Assembly (NCBI GenBank): GCA_023383735.1
Contig: JAHDYN010000005.1
Span: 1-13,323, forward strand
Reading direction: 5' to 3'
Length of the DNA stretch: 13,323 nucleotides
Source of the DNA: Gammaproteobacteria bacterium
GTDB lineage: Bacteria; Pseudomonadota; Gammaproteobacteria; Steroidobacterales; GCA-2729495
The notes beneath the pieces are model-generated. The model had not been told where the DNA came from and ran no database searches. It saw nothing but the letters and a program-made list of their open reading frames with translations. The stretch's first letter is position 1; each line of letters starts with the position of its first letter. A program made the position numbers and the translations under genes. This document shows positions 7,168 through 13,323 of this stretch, one piece after another.

Positions 7168-7739
7168 GCGCGCTCATTCTCGAAGCGTGTGATGGCATCC
7201 GACTGATGCAGCAGGTAACCGAGCTGATCCACGCCGTTCAACAGGCAGTATTTGGAGAAACCGTCCAGCGGGAAGGCGACCGACCTGCCGTCGGGCAGTC
7301 GCAGTTCGCAGCTGGCCACGTCGATCGTCACCTCCACGCCGGGATTGGCGAGCAGCCAGGTGTGCGTGGCCTGGTCGACGATCACCGGTACCAGGCCGTT
7401 CTTCAGCGAGTTGCTGCGGAAGATGTCGGCGATGCCCGTGCTGATCACGGCCTGGATGCCGAAATCGATCAGGGCCCAGGGCGCGTGCTCGCGCGAGGAA
7501 CCGCAGCCGAAGTTGTTGCCGGCAACCAGCACCTTGCAGCCCGCTGCGGCCGGTGTATTGAGGATGAAATCGGCCTTCGGTTTGCCGTCCTTGTCATAGC
7601 GCCAGTCGGCGAACAGCGCCTTGCCGAGGCCCTTGCGCGTGGTGGTGGTCAGAAAACGGGCCGGAACGATCTGGTCCGTGTCGATGTCGGTACCGGGCAT
7701 TACCACGGTCCGCGAACGCACGATCTCTGTTTTTTCCAT
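7155..7739 (-). CDS. leuD: LeuD, 3-isopropylmalate dehydratase small subunit
   Basis: LeuD is the small (swivel) subunit that, with LeuC, isomerises 2-isopropylmalate to 3-isopropylmalate. The start MEKTEIVRSRTVVMPG gives 194 residues, close to the usual 190-200. Family motifs are DIDTDQIVPARFL near 18-30 and GNNFGCGSSREHAPWAL near 74-90. The frame is open upstream, but that stretch is the shadow of leuC, so the ATG at 7737-7739 was chosen. It lies 26 nt after the leuC stop, with only a weak GAGA ribosome site. The 3' end overlaps leuB by 13 nt. The gene looks intact. Confidence 0.96.
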   Translation of the reverse strand: MEKTEIVRSRTVVMPGTDIDTDQIVPARFLTTTTRKGLGKALFADWRYDKDGKPKADFILNTPAAAGCKVLVAGNNFGCGSSREHAPWALIDFGIQAVISTGIADIFRSNSLKNGLVPVIVDQATHTWLLANPGVEVTIDVASCELRLPDGRSVAFPLDGFSKYCLLNGVDQLGYLLHQSDAITRFENERAWKP

Positions 7740-7765
7740 GGGTATGTCTCGTCTGGAAGGTGGGC

Positions 7766-9172
7766 TCAGTTCGGCAGCAGCGGCCGCGGGTCGGCGATGG
7801 TGCCGGCAATTGCCGAGGCGGCTGCGGTGAGAGGGCTGGCAAGTACGGAGCGGGCTCCAATGCCCTGGCGGCCCTCGAAGTTGCGGTTGCTGGTACTGAC
7901 GCAGAGCTGTCCGGGCAGCGCGATGTCGCCATTCATGCCGAGGCACATCGAGCAACCGGCCTCGCGCCACTCGGCACCGGCTTCCCTGAACACCTTGTCC
8001 AGACCCTCCGCTTCGGCCTGACGCTGTACCTGGACGGAGCCGGGGACCACCAGCATGCGCACCGACTTCGCGACCTTCCGGCCGCGCAGTATCGAGGCGG
8101 CATCGTGGAGGTCCGACATGCGCGAGTTCGTGCAGCTGCCGACAAACACCACATCCACCGGCATGCCGAGCATGGGCTTTCCGGCTTCGACTTTCATGTA
8201 GGCCAGCGCCTTGCGGAAGCTCGCGTCGTCGGAAACCGGCACCGCATCGGTGACCGGCACGACCATGCCGGGATTGGTGCCGAAGGTCACCATCGGCGTG
8301 AGCTGGCTGACATCGATCGATACTTCGCGGTCGAAGCGCGCGTCGGCGTCGGAGGGCAGGGCGCGCCAGCGGGCCACGGCCGCGTCCCAGTCGGCGCCCT
8401 TCGGGGCCAGCGGCCGGCCGTTCAGGTACTGGATGGTGGCATCATCGGGCGCGATCATGCCGGCGCGCGCACCGGCCTCGATCGACATGTTGCAGATCGT
8501 CATGCGCTGCTCCATGTCGAGGCCGCGGATCGTGGTGCCGCGGTATTCGATGACGCTGCCCGTGCCGCCGCCAACGCCGATCTTGCCGATGATGGCCAGG
8601 ATGACGTCCTTTGCCGTCACGCCGCGTGGCAGTTTTCCCTCGACGTTGATGGCGAGCGTCTTCGGACGGCGCTGCAGGAGACACTGGGTCGCCAGGACGT
8701 GGCCGACTTCGGTCGTGCCGATGCCGAAACCGATTGCGCCGAATGCGCCATGCGTGCTGGTATGACTGTCGCCGCAGACGATCGTCTTGCCCGGTTGTGT
8801 CGCGCCGAGTTCGGGGCCGATCACATGGACGATGCCGCGCGAATCGCTGTCGTAGCCGTACATGCGGATGCCGTTCTTCTCGCAGTTCTCGATCATGGTG
8901 CGGATCTGTGCGGCAGCTGCGGGTTCGGATACGACGTCGAGATCCTTGAGCGAAGTGATCGGCACGGTCGGTGTCGAATGATCCAGGGTGGCAATGGTCA
9001 GGTCCGGGCGCCGGATGGGCAGGCCACGCGAGCGCAACACGTTGAACGCCTCGGGGGTGGTGACCTCATGCGTCAGGTGGAGGTCGATGTACAGGACCGC
9101 TGGCGTATCCGCCGACTCCGGCACGACGATGTGGTCGTCCCAGACTTTCTGAAAGAGTGATCTACCGCTCAT
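7766..9172 (-). CDS. leuC: LeuC, 3-isopropylmalate dehydratase large subunit
   Basis: LeuC is the aconitase-family subunit that carries the [4Fe-4S] cluster of isopropylmalate isomerase. It has 468 residues, like E. coli LeuC. The three cluster cysteines are Cys347 in VGSCTNSR and Cys407 and Cys410 in GCSMCLGMN, the same positions as in E. coli. Other family blocks are LTHEVTTPEAF near 33-43, LDHSTPT near 63-69, GDSHTSTHGAFGA near 134-146 and SNRNFEGRQG at 428-437. The ATG lies 15 nt after the ilvE stop. The fourth iron site is solvent-exposed, so activity should depend on cluster integrity. A very long antisense frame covers this gene but is a GC-driven shadow. Confidence 0.97.
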   Translation of the reverse strand: MSGRSLFQKVWDDHIVVPESADTPAVLYIDLHLTHEVTTPEAFNVLRSRGLPIRRPDLTIATLDHSTPTVPITSLKDLDVVSEPAAAAQIRTMIENCEKNGIRMYGYDSDSRGIVHVIGPELGATQPGKTIVCGDSHTSTHGAFGAIGFGIGTTEVGHVLATQCLLQRRPKTLAINVEGKLPRGVTAKDVILAIIGKIGVGGGTGSVIEYRGTTIRGLDMEQRMTICNMSIEAGARAGMIAPDDATIQYLNGRPLAPKGADWDAAVARWRALPSDADARFDREVSIDVSQLTPMVTFGTNPGMVVPVTDAVPVSDDASFRKALAYMKVEAGKPMLGMPVDVVFVGSCTNSRMSDLHDAASILRGRKVAKSVRMLVVPGSVQVQRQAEAEGLDKVFREAGAEWREAGCSMCLGMNGDIALPGQLCVSTSNRNFEGRQGIGARSVLASPLTAAASAIAGTIADPRPLLPN

Positions 9173-9187
9173 GTGATGATTCCCGAC

Positions 9188-10114
9188 TCAGACAAGTGAC
9201 TCGAGCCAGCCCCACTTGTCCGTGGTGCGCCCGTTGAACAATCCGAAAAATGCATTCTGCAGCGCGGTTGTGACCGGTCCGCGCGTACCGGAGCCGACCG
9301 CGATTCGGTCTACAGATCGGACCGGCGTGATTTCCGCAGCGGTGCCGGTGAGGAAGATCTCGTCGGCCACGTAGAGCATTTCGCGCGGAATTCCCTGCTC
9401 CCGGACCGGTATGCCGAGTTCCCGTGCGAGCGTCATCACGGCATCGCGGGTGATGCCCTGCAGAACAGAGTCCGTGGTCGACGGGGTGATGATGGAACCG
9501 TCGCGGATCAGGAACAGGTTTTCGCCGGCACCCTCGCTGACGGTGCCGTTGGTGGACAGGGCGATGCCCTCGGCAAAGCCGCGCTCGCGCGCTTCAAGGC
9601 TGATGAGTGTGCTGGACAGGTAGTTGCCGCCCGCTTTGGCCAGCGTCGGAATGGTGTTGGGCGCTGCGCGCTGCCAGGAGGAGATGCAGACGTCCACGCC
9701 CTGCTCAAGCGCATCCGTGCCCAGGTAGGCACCCCATTCCCAGGCGGCAATGGCGACATCGACCGGATGTCCCGGCGGCGGTGCGAGCCCCACCTCACCA
9801 TAGCCGCGGAAGGCGATCGGCCGGATATAGGCGCTGCCCAGCTTGTTGCGGGTGACAACTTCGCGGCAGGCGGCGTTGATCACCTCCGGGGTCCAGGGGA
9901 TCTCGATGCGGTGTATGCGGGCCGAATCGAACATGCGCCGGGTATGGGCGGCAAGACGAAAGACGCGCGGGCCATCCGGGGTCTGGTACACGCGGATGCC
10001 CTCGAATACGGATGAACCGTAATGCAGGGCATGCGTCATCACGTGGACTTTTGCATCGTTCCATGGAACCAGCTTGCCGTTGAACCAGATCCATTCAGTT
10101 GTCTTGATTGCCAT
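9188..10114 (-). CDS. ilvE: Branched-chain amino acid aminotransferase (IlvE type)
   Basis: This is a PLP fold-type IV transaminase that interconverts Leu, Ile and Val with their 2-oxo acids, using glutamate. It has 308 residues, the E. coli IlvE size. The PLP lysine is Lys160 in TLAKAGGNYLSS. Glu194 in TVSEGAGENLF and the phosphate-binding TGTAAEITPV at 256-265 are in place. The N-terminal block YGSSVFEGIRVY matches IlvE. A strong ribosome site, GAGGA, precedes the ATG. Lying between leuA and leuC, it would convert the pathway's product 2-oxoisocaproate into leucine under the same control. A D-amino-acid or ADC-lyase relative is unlikely given the size and motifs. Confidence 0.93.
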   Translation of the reverse strand: MAIKTTEWIWFNGKLVPWNDAKVHVMTHALHYGSSVFEGIRVYQTPDGPRVFRLAAHTRRMFDSARIHRIEIPWTPEVINAACREVVTRNKLGSAYIRPIAFRGYGEVGLAPPPGHPVDVAIAAWEWGAYLGTDALEQGVDVCISSWQRAAPNTIPTLAKAGGNYLSSTLISLEARERGFAEGIALSTNGTVSEGAGENLFLIRDGSIITPSTTDSVLQGITRDAVMTLARELGIPVREQGIPREMLYVADEIFLTGTAAEITPVRSVDRIAVGSGTRGPVTTALQNAFFGLFNGRTTDKWGWLESLV

Positions 10115-10148
10115 GCTCTTTCCTCGGCTGTCGGGCTGCGCAAGCGTT

Positions 10149-11738
10149 CTAAAGGTGTACTACGTTGTCGTCTGCCGGTGACGCCGGAGGCTGGTGCCCC
10201 GGTTGCTGCCGGCAGATCCGGTTGATGACATCGAGATAGGCGAGGGCGCCGGCCTCGACGATATCGGTGCTGACGCCGCGCCCGCGGTGGCATCGTCCAT
10301 TCTCGCTGACGGTGACCGTGACTTCACCCTGGGCATCTTCCCCGGTGGTGGCGCTGTGTACCTCGAAATTCTGCAGGTCGAGGCTGATGCCGGTGGCCCG
10401 CTCGAGCGCCTTGAAGGCGGCCTCGACCGGCCCGTCGCCCACCGATGCCTCGTCGACGATGTGTCCGTCGCCATGGCGCATGCGCACTGCAGCTGCGGCA
10501 ATTGCGCCGCTGCCCGCCGAGATGTGCAGTTCGACCATCTCCCAGGGACCCACGCCGCCGGTATCGGCGCCCAGTATCCCGGTGTTCATGATGATGGCCT
10601 CGATGTCGCCGTCGAACATCTCCTTCTTGCGGTCAGCGAGCTTCTTGAATTCGGCAAAGGCCACGTTGAGCTGCTCGTCATCCAGATCGAAGCCCAGCTG
10701 TTGCACGCGCTCCCGGAACGCGTGCCGACCGCTGTGCTTTCCGAGCACCAGGTTGGACTTGCTGATGCCTATGTCTTCCGGGTTCATGATCTCGTAGGTC
10801 GAGGCGTGCTTCAGCATGCCGTCCTGGTGAATCCCCGACTCATGGGCGAATGCGTTTTCGCCGACCACGGCCTTGTTGCGCGGGATATGCATGCCGGTGA
10901 TGCTGGAAACCAGCCGGCAGGTCGGATACAGGCGTCGCGTCTCGATGCCGGTTTCGAGGCCATAGTGGTTGGCCCGCGTGCGCAGTGCCATCACCACTTC
11001 TTCCAGTGAACAGTTGCCGGCCCGTTCGCCGATACCGTTGATCGTGCACTCTACCTGGCGTGCGCCGGCCGACACGGCGGCCAGGCTGTTGGCGACAGCC
11101 ATGCCGAGGTCGTCGTGGCAGTGCACGCTCAGCATGATCTGATCGATGCCCCGCACATGGGTACGGAGGTACGCGAACAAAGAGGCAAACTCCTCGGGGA
11201 CGGTGTAGCCGAGCGTATCGGGAATATTGACCGTGCGGGCACCGGCGGCGATCACCGCTGTGACCACATCGGCCAGGTAGGCCGGTTCCGTTCTGGACGC
11301 ATCTTCCGCCGAGAATTCCACGTCCTCGCAGTACTTGCGTGCCAGCTGCACGCCCTCGACTGCCCGGCGAATGATTTCTTCCTTCGCCATGTGCAGCTTG
11401 TAGGTGCGGTGAATTTCGCTCGTGGCAAGAAACACGTGGATGCGGCTGCGCTGCGCGGGCTTCAGGGCCGCAGCTGCACGCTCGATATCGTTCGGATGGC
11501 AACGCGCCAGACTGCAGATCACCGGTCCGCTGATATCGGTGGCAATTGCCTGGACGGCATCGAAGTCACCCGGCGATGCGGCGGCGAAACCCGCTTCGAT
11601 GACGTCGACACGCAGATCGCGCAGGGCAGAGGCAATCCGCAGCTTCTCGCCCAAGGTCATGCTGCAGCCCGGGGCCTGCTCACCGTCGCGGAGCGTGGTG
11701 TCGAAAATGACGACCCGATCCTGGCTAAGCCCGTTCAT
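10149..11738 (-). CDS. leuA: LeuA, 2-isopropylmalate synthase
   Basis: LeuA condenses acetyl-CoA with 2-oxoisovalerate, the committed step of leucine synthesis. From the chosen start it has 529 residues, slightly longer than the E. coli enzyme. The HMGL-like TIM barrel shows IFDTTLRDGEQAPG with metal ligand Asp13, SVHCHDDLG with His206 and His208, ERAGNCSLEEV near 238-248 and SGIHQDGMLKH at 301-311. Residues about 395-510 form the leucine-sensing regulatory domain. A low-complexity tail rich in Gln, Pro and Asp follows. The frame extends 18 codons further to an ATG at 11792, but AGGGAGAG lies just before the ATG at 11736-11738, and the family start matches it. It is the first structural gene behind the attenuator. 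Confidence 0.96.
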   Translation of the reverse strand: MNGLSQDRVVIFDTTLRDGEQAPGCSMTLGEKLRIASALRDLRVDVIEAGFAAASPGDFDAVQAIATDISGPVICSLARCHPNDIERAAAALKPAQRSRIHVFLATSEIHRTYKLHMAKEEIIRRAVEGVQLARKYCEDVEFSAEDASRTEPAYLADVVTAVIAAGARTVNIPDTLGYTVPEEFASLFAYLRTHVRGIDQIMLSVHCHDDLGMAVANSLAAVSAGARQVECTINGIGERAGNCSLEEVVMALRTRANHYGLETGIETRRLYPTCRLVSSITGMHIPRNKAVVGENAFAHESGIHQDGMLKHASTYEIMNPEDIGISKSNLVLGKHSGRHAFRERVQQLGFDLDDEQLNVAFAEFKKLADRKKEMFDGDIEAIIMNTGILGADTGGVGPWEMVELHISAGSGAIAAAAVRMRHGDGHIVDEASVGDGPVEAAFKALERATGISLDLQNFEVHSATTGEDAQGEVTVTVSENGRCHRGRGVSTDIVEAGALAYLDVINRICRQQPGHQPPASPADDNVVHL

Positions 11739-11839
11739 CGCTGCTCTCCCTGCCACAGCTGAACCGGAGCACCCGGATCCTGCTGTTGCCATTCATGACT
11801 GTTTGAGTGGATTTGCAACTGATAATTCTTGGCCAATAC

Positions 11840-11871
11840 AAAAAACCCCGCCACCTTGCGGGTGCGGGGGT
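11840..11871 (-). terminator. Leucine operon attenuator: rho-independent terminator in the leuA leader
   Basis: On the minus strand CCCCGCACC pairs with GGTGGCGGGG (one bulged G) around a CGCAA loop, followed by six Ts. It sits between the leader ORF stop (11900) and leuA (11738), about 100 nt before the leuA ATG. An alternative antiterminator can form: GGCGCGGGCGTC at 11903-11914, the last codons of the leader ORF, matches GACCCCCGCACC at 11861-11872 in 10 of 12 positions. This is the arrangement of a ribosome-controlled attenuator. Confidence 0.85.
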
Positions 11872-11899
11872 CTCGTTGACTCTTGAGGCAATCAGCCAG

Positions 11900-11974
11900 T
11901 CAGACGCCCGCGCCCAGGCTTCGCAGTACCAGGGGCAGGCCGAACGAAGATGCGCTGATCGTGAACAACCGCAT
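11900..11974 (-). CDS. leuL: Leucine operon leader peptide
   Basis: This 24-codon ORF starts MRLFTISASSFG and ends LPLVLRSLGAGV. Half of the last twelve codons are Leu or Val (CTG at codons 13, 15, 17 and 20; GTA at 16; GTC at 24), with further Leu (codon 3) and Ile (codon 6) codons earlier. Its last codons form the strand that can pair with the 5' arm of the terminator at 11861-11872. Upstream CTGCCCC-type sequence inside the ORF (from codon 13) can pair weakly with GGGCG of the same strand, giving a possible protector hairpin. When charged tRNA-Leu is scarce, stalling over the CTG cluster would favour antitermination and leuA expression. No clear Shine-Dalgarno sequence precedes the ATG, the main weakness of the call. 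Confidence 0.75.
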   Translation of the reverse strand: MRLFTISASSFGLPLVLRSLGAGV

Positions 11975-11980
11975 GCCAGA

Positions 11981-12009
11981 ATGGTCTTGTAAGCACGGAG
12001 CCTTGTCAA
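11981..12009 (-). promoter_or_regulatory. Possible promoter of the leucine operon leader
   Basis: A perfect -35 box TTGACA lies at 12004-12009 on the minus strand. At 17-bp spacing the -10 position (11981-11986) reads GACCAT, only 3 of 6. The predicted transcription start falls almost at the leader ATG, which would give a near-leaderless leader peptide. The -35 box is convincing; the -10 is not. Confidence 0.4.
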
Positions 12010-12049
12010 CCGCGGGCAGCAGCCCCCCGGGGGTGGCCATGAGGCTGCG

Positions 12050-12058
12050 TGCTATGCT
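12050..12058 (+). promoter_or_regulatory. Possible extended -10 promoter of the ferredoxin gene
   Basis: TGCTATGCT fits an extended -10 (TGnTATNNT) and lies about 60 nt before the ferredoxin ATG. No good -35 box is seen 17 bp upstream. The predicted start, near 12065, would place the following hairpin at the very 5' end of the mRNA. Confidence 0.35.
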
Positions 12059-12062
12059 CGCT

Positions 12063-12088
12063 GCCGCTCCGCGGGAGAGCGGCTTTTT
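12063..12088 (+). terminator. Terminator-like hairpin in the 5' region of the ferredoxin gene
   Basis: GCCGCTC and GAGCGGC form a perfect 7-bp stem around a 7-nt loop (CGCGGGA), followed by TTTTT at 12084-12088. The form is that of an intrinsic terminator. It points toward the ferredoxin gene, whose ATG is 31 nt downstream, and no plus-strand gene lies upstream to need it within the window. It could be an attenuator, an mRNA 5' stabilising hairpin, or the end of a small transcript. Confidence 0.55.
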
Positions 12089-12119
12089 CCGGTTTGCCGG
12101 ACACGATCATGGATCAGAA

Positions 12120-12440
12120 ATGCCCAGGGTGATTTTTCATGACACGAATGGCCGGCGGGTCGAGGTACAGGCCCCTGTCGGCAACACGGCGATGGAGGCA
12201 GCAGTCGACAACGGGGTTTCCGGTGTCGTTGCCGAATGCGGTGGGGCCTGTGCCTGCGCCACCTGCCACGGTTACGTCGCCGAGGAGTGGCTGCCGCGGC
12301 TGAAGCCGATGGAGGAAATGGAAGACGCCATGCTCGATGCGGCGGAAGGCCGGCGCGCAACCAGTCGCCTGCTTTGCCAGATCGAGATCAACCCGGAACT
12401 CGATGGGCTGGAAATCACCGTCGCCGACAACGGAGGCTGA
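12120..12440 (+). CDS. [2Fe-2S] ferredoxin, adrenodoxin type
   Basis: This is a small electron carrier of 106 residues, the usual size for vertebrate/bacterial-type (adrenodoxin-like) ferredoxins. The cluster ligands follow C-x5-C-x2-C-x36-C: Cys40, Cys46, Cys49 and Cys86. An extra Cys44 lies inside the loop (CGGACACATC). The acidic helix after the loop (EEWLPRLKPMEEMEDAMLDA) is the region that normally docks redox partners. Candidates from family knowledge are cytochrome P450s, ring-hydroxylating oxygenases or Fe-S assembly; none is encoded nearby. The start at 12120 was chosen for its fit to the family N-terminus and a GGA 8 nt upstream, although the frame is open further upstream. The next gene starts 8 nt after its stop, so the two are probably cotranscribed. 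Confidence 0.92.
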   Translation: MPRVIFHDTNGRRVEVQAPVGNTAMEAAVDNGVSGVVAECGGACACATCHGYVAEEWLPRLKPMEEMEDAMLDAAEGRRATSRLLCQIEINPELDGLEITVADNGG

Positions 12441-12448
12441 TACCGCTT

Positions 12449-13306
12449 ATGCGCCTGGTCACACTGGACAGCCGCGAAGTCGGCGGGCGACCTGCCGTCT
12501 GTCTGCCCTCGGACGAGATTCTGGATCTGACAGCAGCCAGCGCAAACCTGGGTACCTCGCAATGGCGGCCGCAGTCAGTGGTCAGCGTGTTGGCGCAGGG
12601 CGATGAGGGGACTTCCCATGTTGCGCGCCTGATCGCCGAGATCGATGCGGCCAGTGAGTCCGAGCGTCAGCGGTGGCGAGCCGTCGGGCGTTTGCTGCCG
12701 GGCGCCGGTACTGCGCTGATGACGCCGATAAGGCGGCCCGGTGTGTTGCTGATGGTACGGCGCGATGCCGGCCGCGTTCTCAATGCTTATCTCAAGAATC
12801 CCAATGCGGCGGTGGGTCCGGATGCACGTATCGGCATGCCGGCAAATCGCGACGAACCGCTTTCGGGTCTGGCGATGCCGGGCCTGGTGCTGGGGCGGCC
12901 GCTGTATGCGGCCAATGCGGAACAGGCAGCAAAAGCCATCTCCGCAGTGACGCTGGTTGCCGACCTCGGACTGTCGGCATGGTCACATGCGGATCCATCG
13001 GATCGGCAGTTTCCTGGAGCCTGCGTCATCGGCCCCTGCATCGCGACGCTGGATGAATGGCCTGACCGGGTCATCCCCGGACCGCTTGTGACCGTCAACG
13101 CGCACGCGATTGGCAGTCGCCTGCCGGACTTGCCGGTACGGGACGCTGCCGGCGTGCTGGCGCAACTCTCGGCGAGTTATGCCTTTCGTCCGGGTGATAT
13201 CGTGGCCCTGTCGTCCGGCGGTGGTCAGTTCAGGCTCGGGCGCGGCGATCGCGCCAGCTTGGCACTCGACAGCAGTTTGGCCTTGCGCTTCACCATTTCC
13301 GGCTGA
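12449..13306 (+). CDS. Divergent fumarylacetoacetate hydrolase-fold protein, possibly non-catalytic
   Basis: This 285-residue protein has the layout of FAH-family hydrolases: an N-terminal small domain (MRLVTLDSREVGGRPAVCL), then LKNPNAAVGPDARIGMP near 115-131, GLVLGRP at 145-151, VTLVADLGLS at 167-176, GPCIATLDEWPD at 195-206, TVNAHAIGS at 215-223 and FRPGDIVALSSGGG at 246-259. In typical members the stretch before the V-I-G turn is E-x-E-L-A and supplies two metal-binding glutamates. Here the corresponding stretch is LSGLAMPGLVLG, without glutamates. Only an aspartate (Asp172) remains, at the third metal position. Substrate and activity are unknown. The ATG lies 8 nt after the ferredoxin stop; GGAGG is present but about 12 nt away. 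The gene ends 17 nt before the window edge. Confidence 0.72.
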   Translation: MRLVTLDSREVGGRPAVCLPSDEILDLTAASANLGTSQWRPQSVVSVLAQGDEGTSHVARLIAEIDAASESERQRWRAVGRLLPGAGTALMTPIRRPGVLLMVRRDAGRVLNAYLKNPNAAVGPDARIGMPANRDEPLSGLAMPGLVLGRPLYAANAEQAAKAISAVTLVADLGLSAWSHADPSDRQFPGACVIGPCIATLDEWPDRVIPGPLVTVNAHAIGSRLPDLPVRDAAGVLAQLSASYAFRPGDIVALSSGGGQFRLGRGDRASLALDSSLALRFTISG

Positions 13307-13323
13307 AGCCTGCGTTCTCCGGG

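Larger units (their letters stand above)
11739..12119. other. Divergent intergenic region between leuA and the ferredoxin gene
   Basis: This 381-nt gap holds, on the minus strand, the TTGACA box, the Leu/Val-rich leader ORF and the attenuator terminator of the leucine operon. After the terminator there are about 100 nt of untranslated leader with no further strong signal. On the plus strand it holds an extended -10-like motif and a terminator-like hairpin before the ferredoxin. Near 12011-12035 there is a GC-rich self-complementary stretch (CCCCCGGGGG and GGGCAGCAGCCC) of unknown role. I see no tRNA or other structured RNA gene. Confidence 0.7.

Noticed and set aside
7760..9160. 466-codon plus-strand open frame antisense to leuC
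   Set aside because: It mirrors leuC over nearly its whole length, shows no recognisable motif, and is the kind of long antisense frame high GC codon use creates. LeuC itself has all cluster cysteines.
11739..11792. Alternative leuA start at the ATG at 11792
   Set aside because: It has no ribosome site and adds 18 residues not expected in the family. The ATG at 11738 has AGGGAGAG directly upstream and matches the normal LeuA N-terminus.
11840..12009. T-box riboswitch before leuA
   Set aside because: T-boxes are mainly Gram-positive, and no T-box consensus or specifier-stem layout is visible. The Leu-rich leader ORF explains the terminator better.
1..13323. CRISPR arrays, insertion sequences, integrases, tRNA or rRNA genes
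   Set aside because: Looked for on both strands by eye. I saw no regular direct repeats, no terminal inverted repeats with a transposase and no tRNA-like TPsiC arm.

Overview
The window is GC-rich bacterial chromosome. It is almost entirely amino-acid biosynthesis on the minus strand: a branched-chain (leucine) operon followed by a histidine operon. A short divergent pair of plus-strand genes lies at the right end. The bifunctional HisB (histidinol-phosphatase plus IGP dehydratase), the hisGDCBHAF order, a TrpR-family regulator heading the his operon and a peptide-dependent leucine attenuator all suggest a gammaproteobacterium, perhaps near the Xanthomonadales/Nevskiales/Steroidobacter groups. 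The taxon is inferred from gene content only.

Reading along the minus strand (right to left), the leucine block begins in the divergent intergenic region. There, a TTGACA box precedes a 24-codon leader ORF rich in Leu/Val/Ile codons (11900-11974) and a GC hairpin with six Ts (11840-11871): a leucine attenuator. It is followed by leuA (2-isopropylmalate synthase), ilvE (branched-chain aminotransferase), leuC, leuD and leuB, all apparently intact and closely spaced. Together they cover the leucine-specific branch from 2-oxoisovalerate, plus the final transamination.

A 78-nt gap after leuB holds a strong inverted repeat (6032-6059) directly upstream of a YerC/YecD (TrpR-like, HisR-type) regulator gene. 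That gene is the first of the histidine operon hisR-hisG-hisD-hisC-hisB-hisH-hisA-hisF, in which genes overlap by ATGA/GTGA or lie 5-9 nt apart. hisF runs off the left edge, and its only plausible start is an ATT codon behind a good Shine-Dalgarno sequence.

The least expected observation is that two adjacent his genes look broken. hisD (3556-4805) has lost about 20 internal codons with a frameshift. hisC (2501-3559) has an in-frame TAA at codon 263, although the same reading frame continues to a normal C-terminus. hisG, hisB, hisH and hisA look intact. Either histidine synthesis is being lost, or it relies on hisC/hisD copies elsewhere, or these are assembly or sequence errors.

At the right end, on the plus strand, are an adrenodoxin-type [2Fe-2S] ferredoxin and a divergent fumarylacetoacetate-hydrolase-fold protein that seems to lack the family's metal-binding glutamates. 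A terminator-like hairpin lies just upstream of the ferredoxin. I found no mobile element, CRISPR array, tRNA or rRNA.
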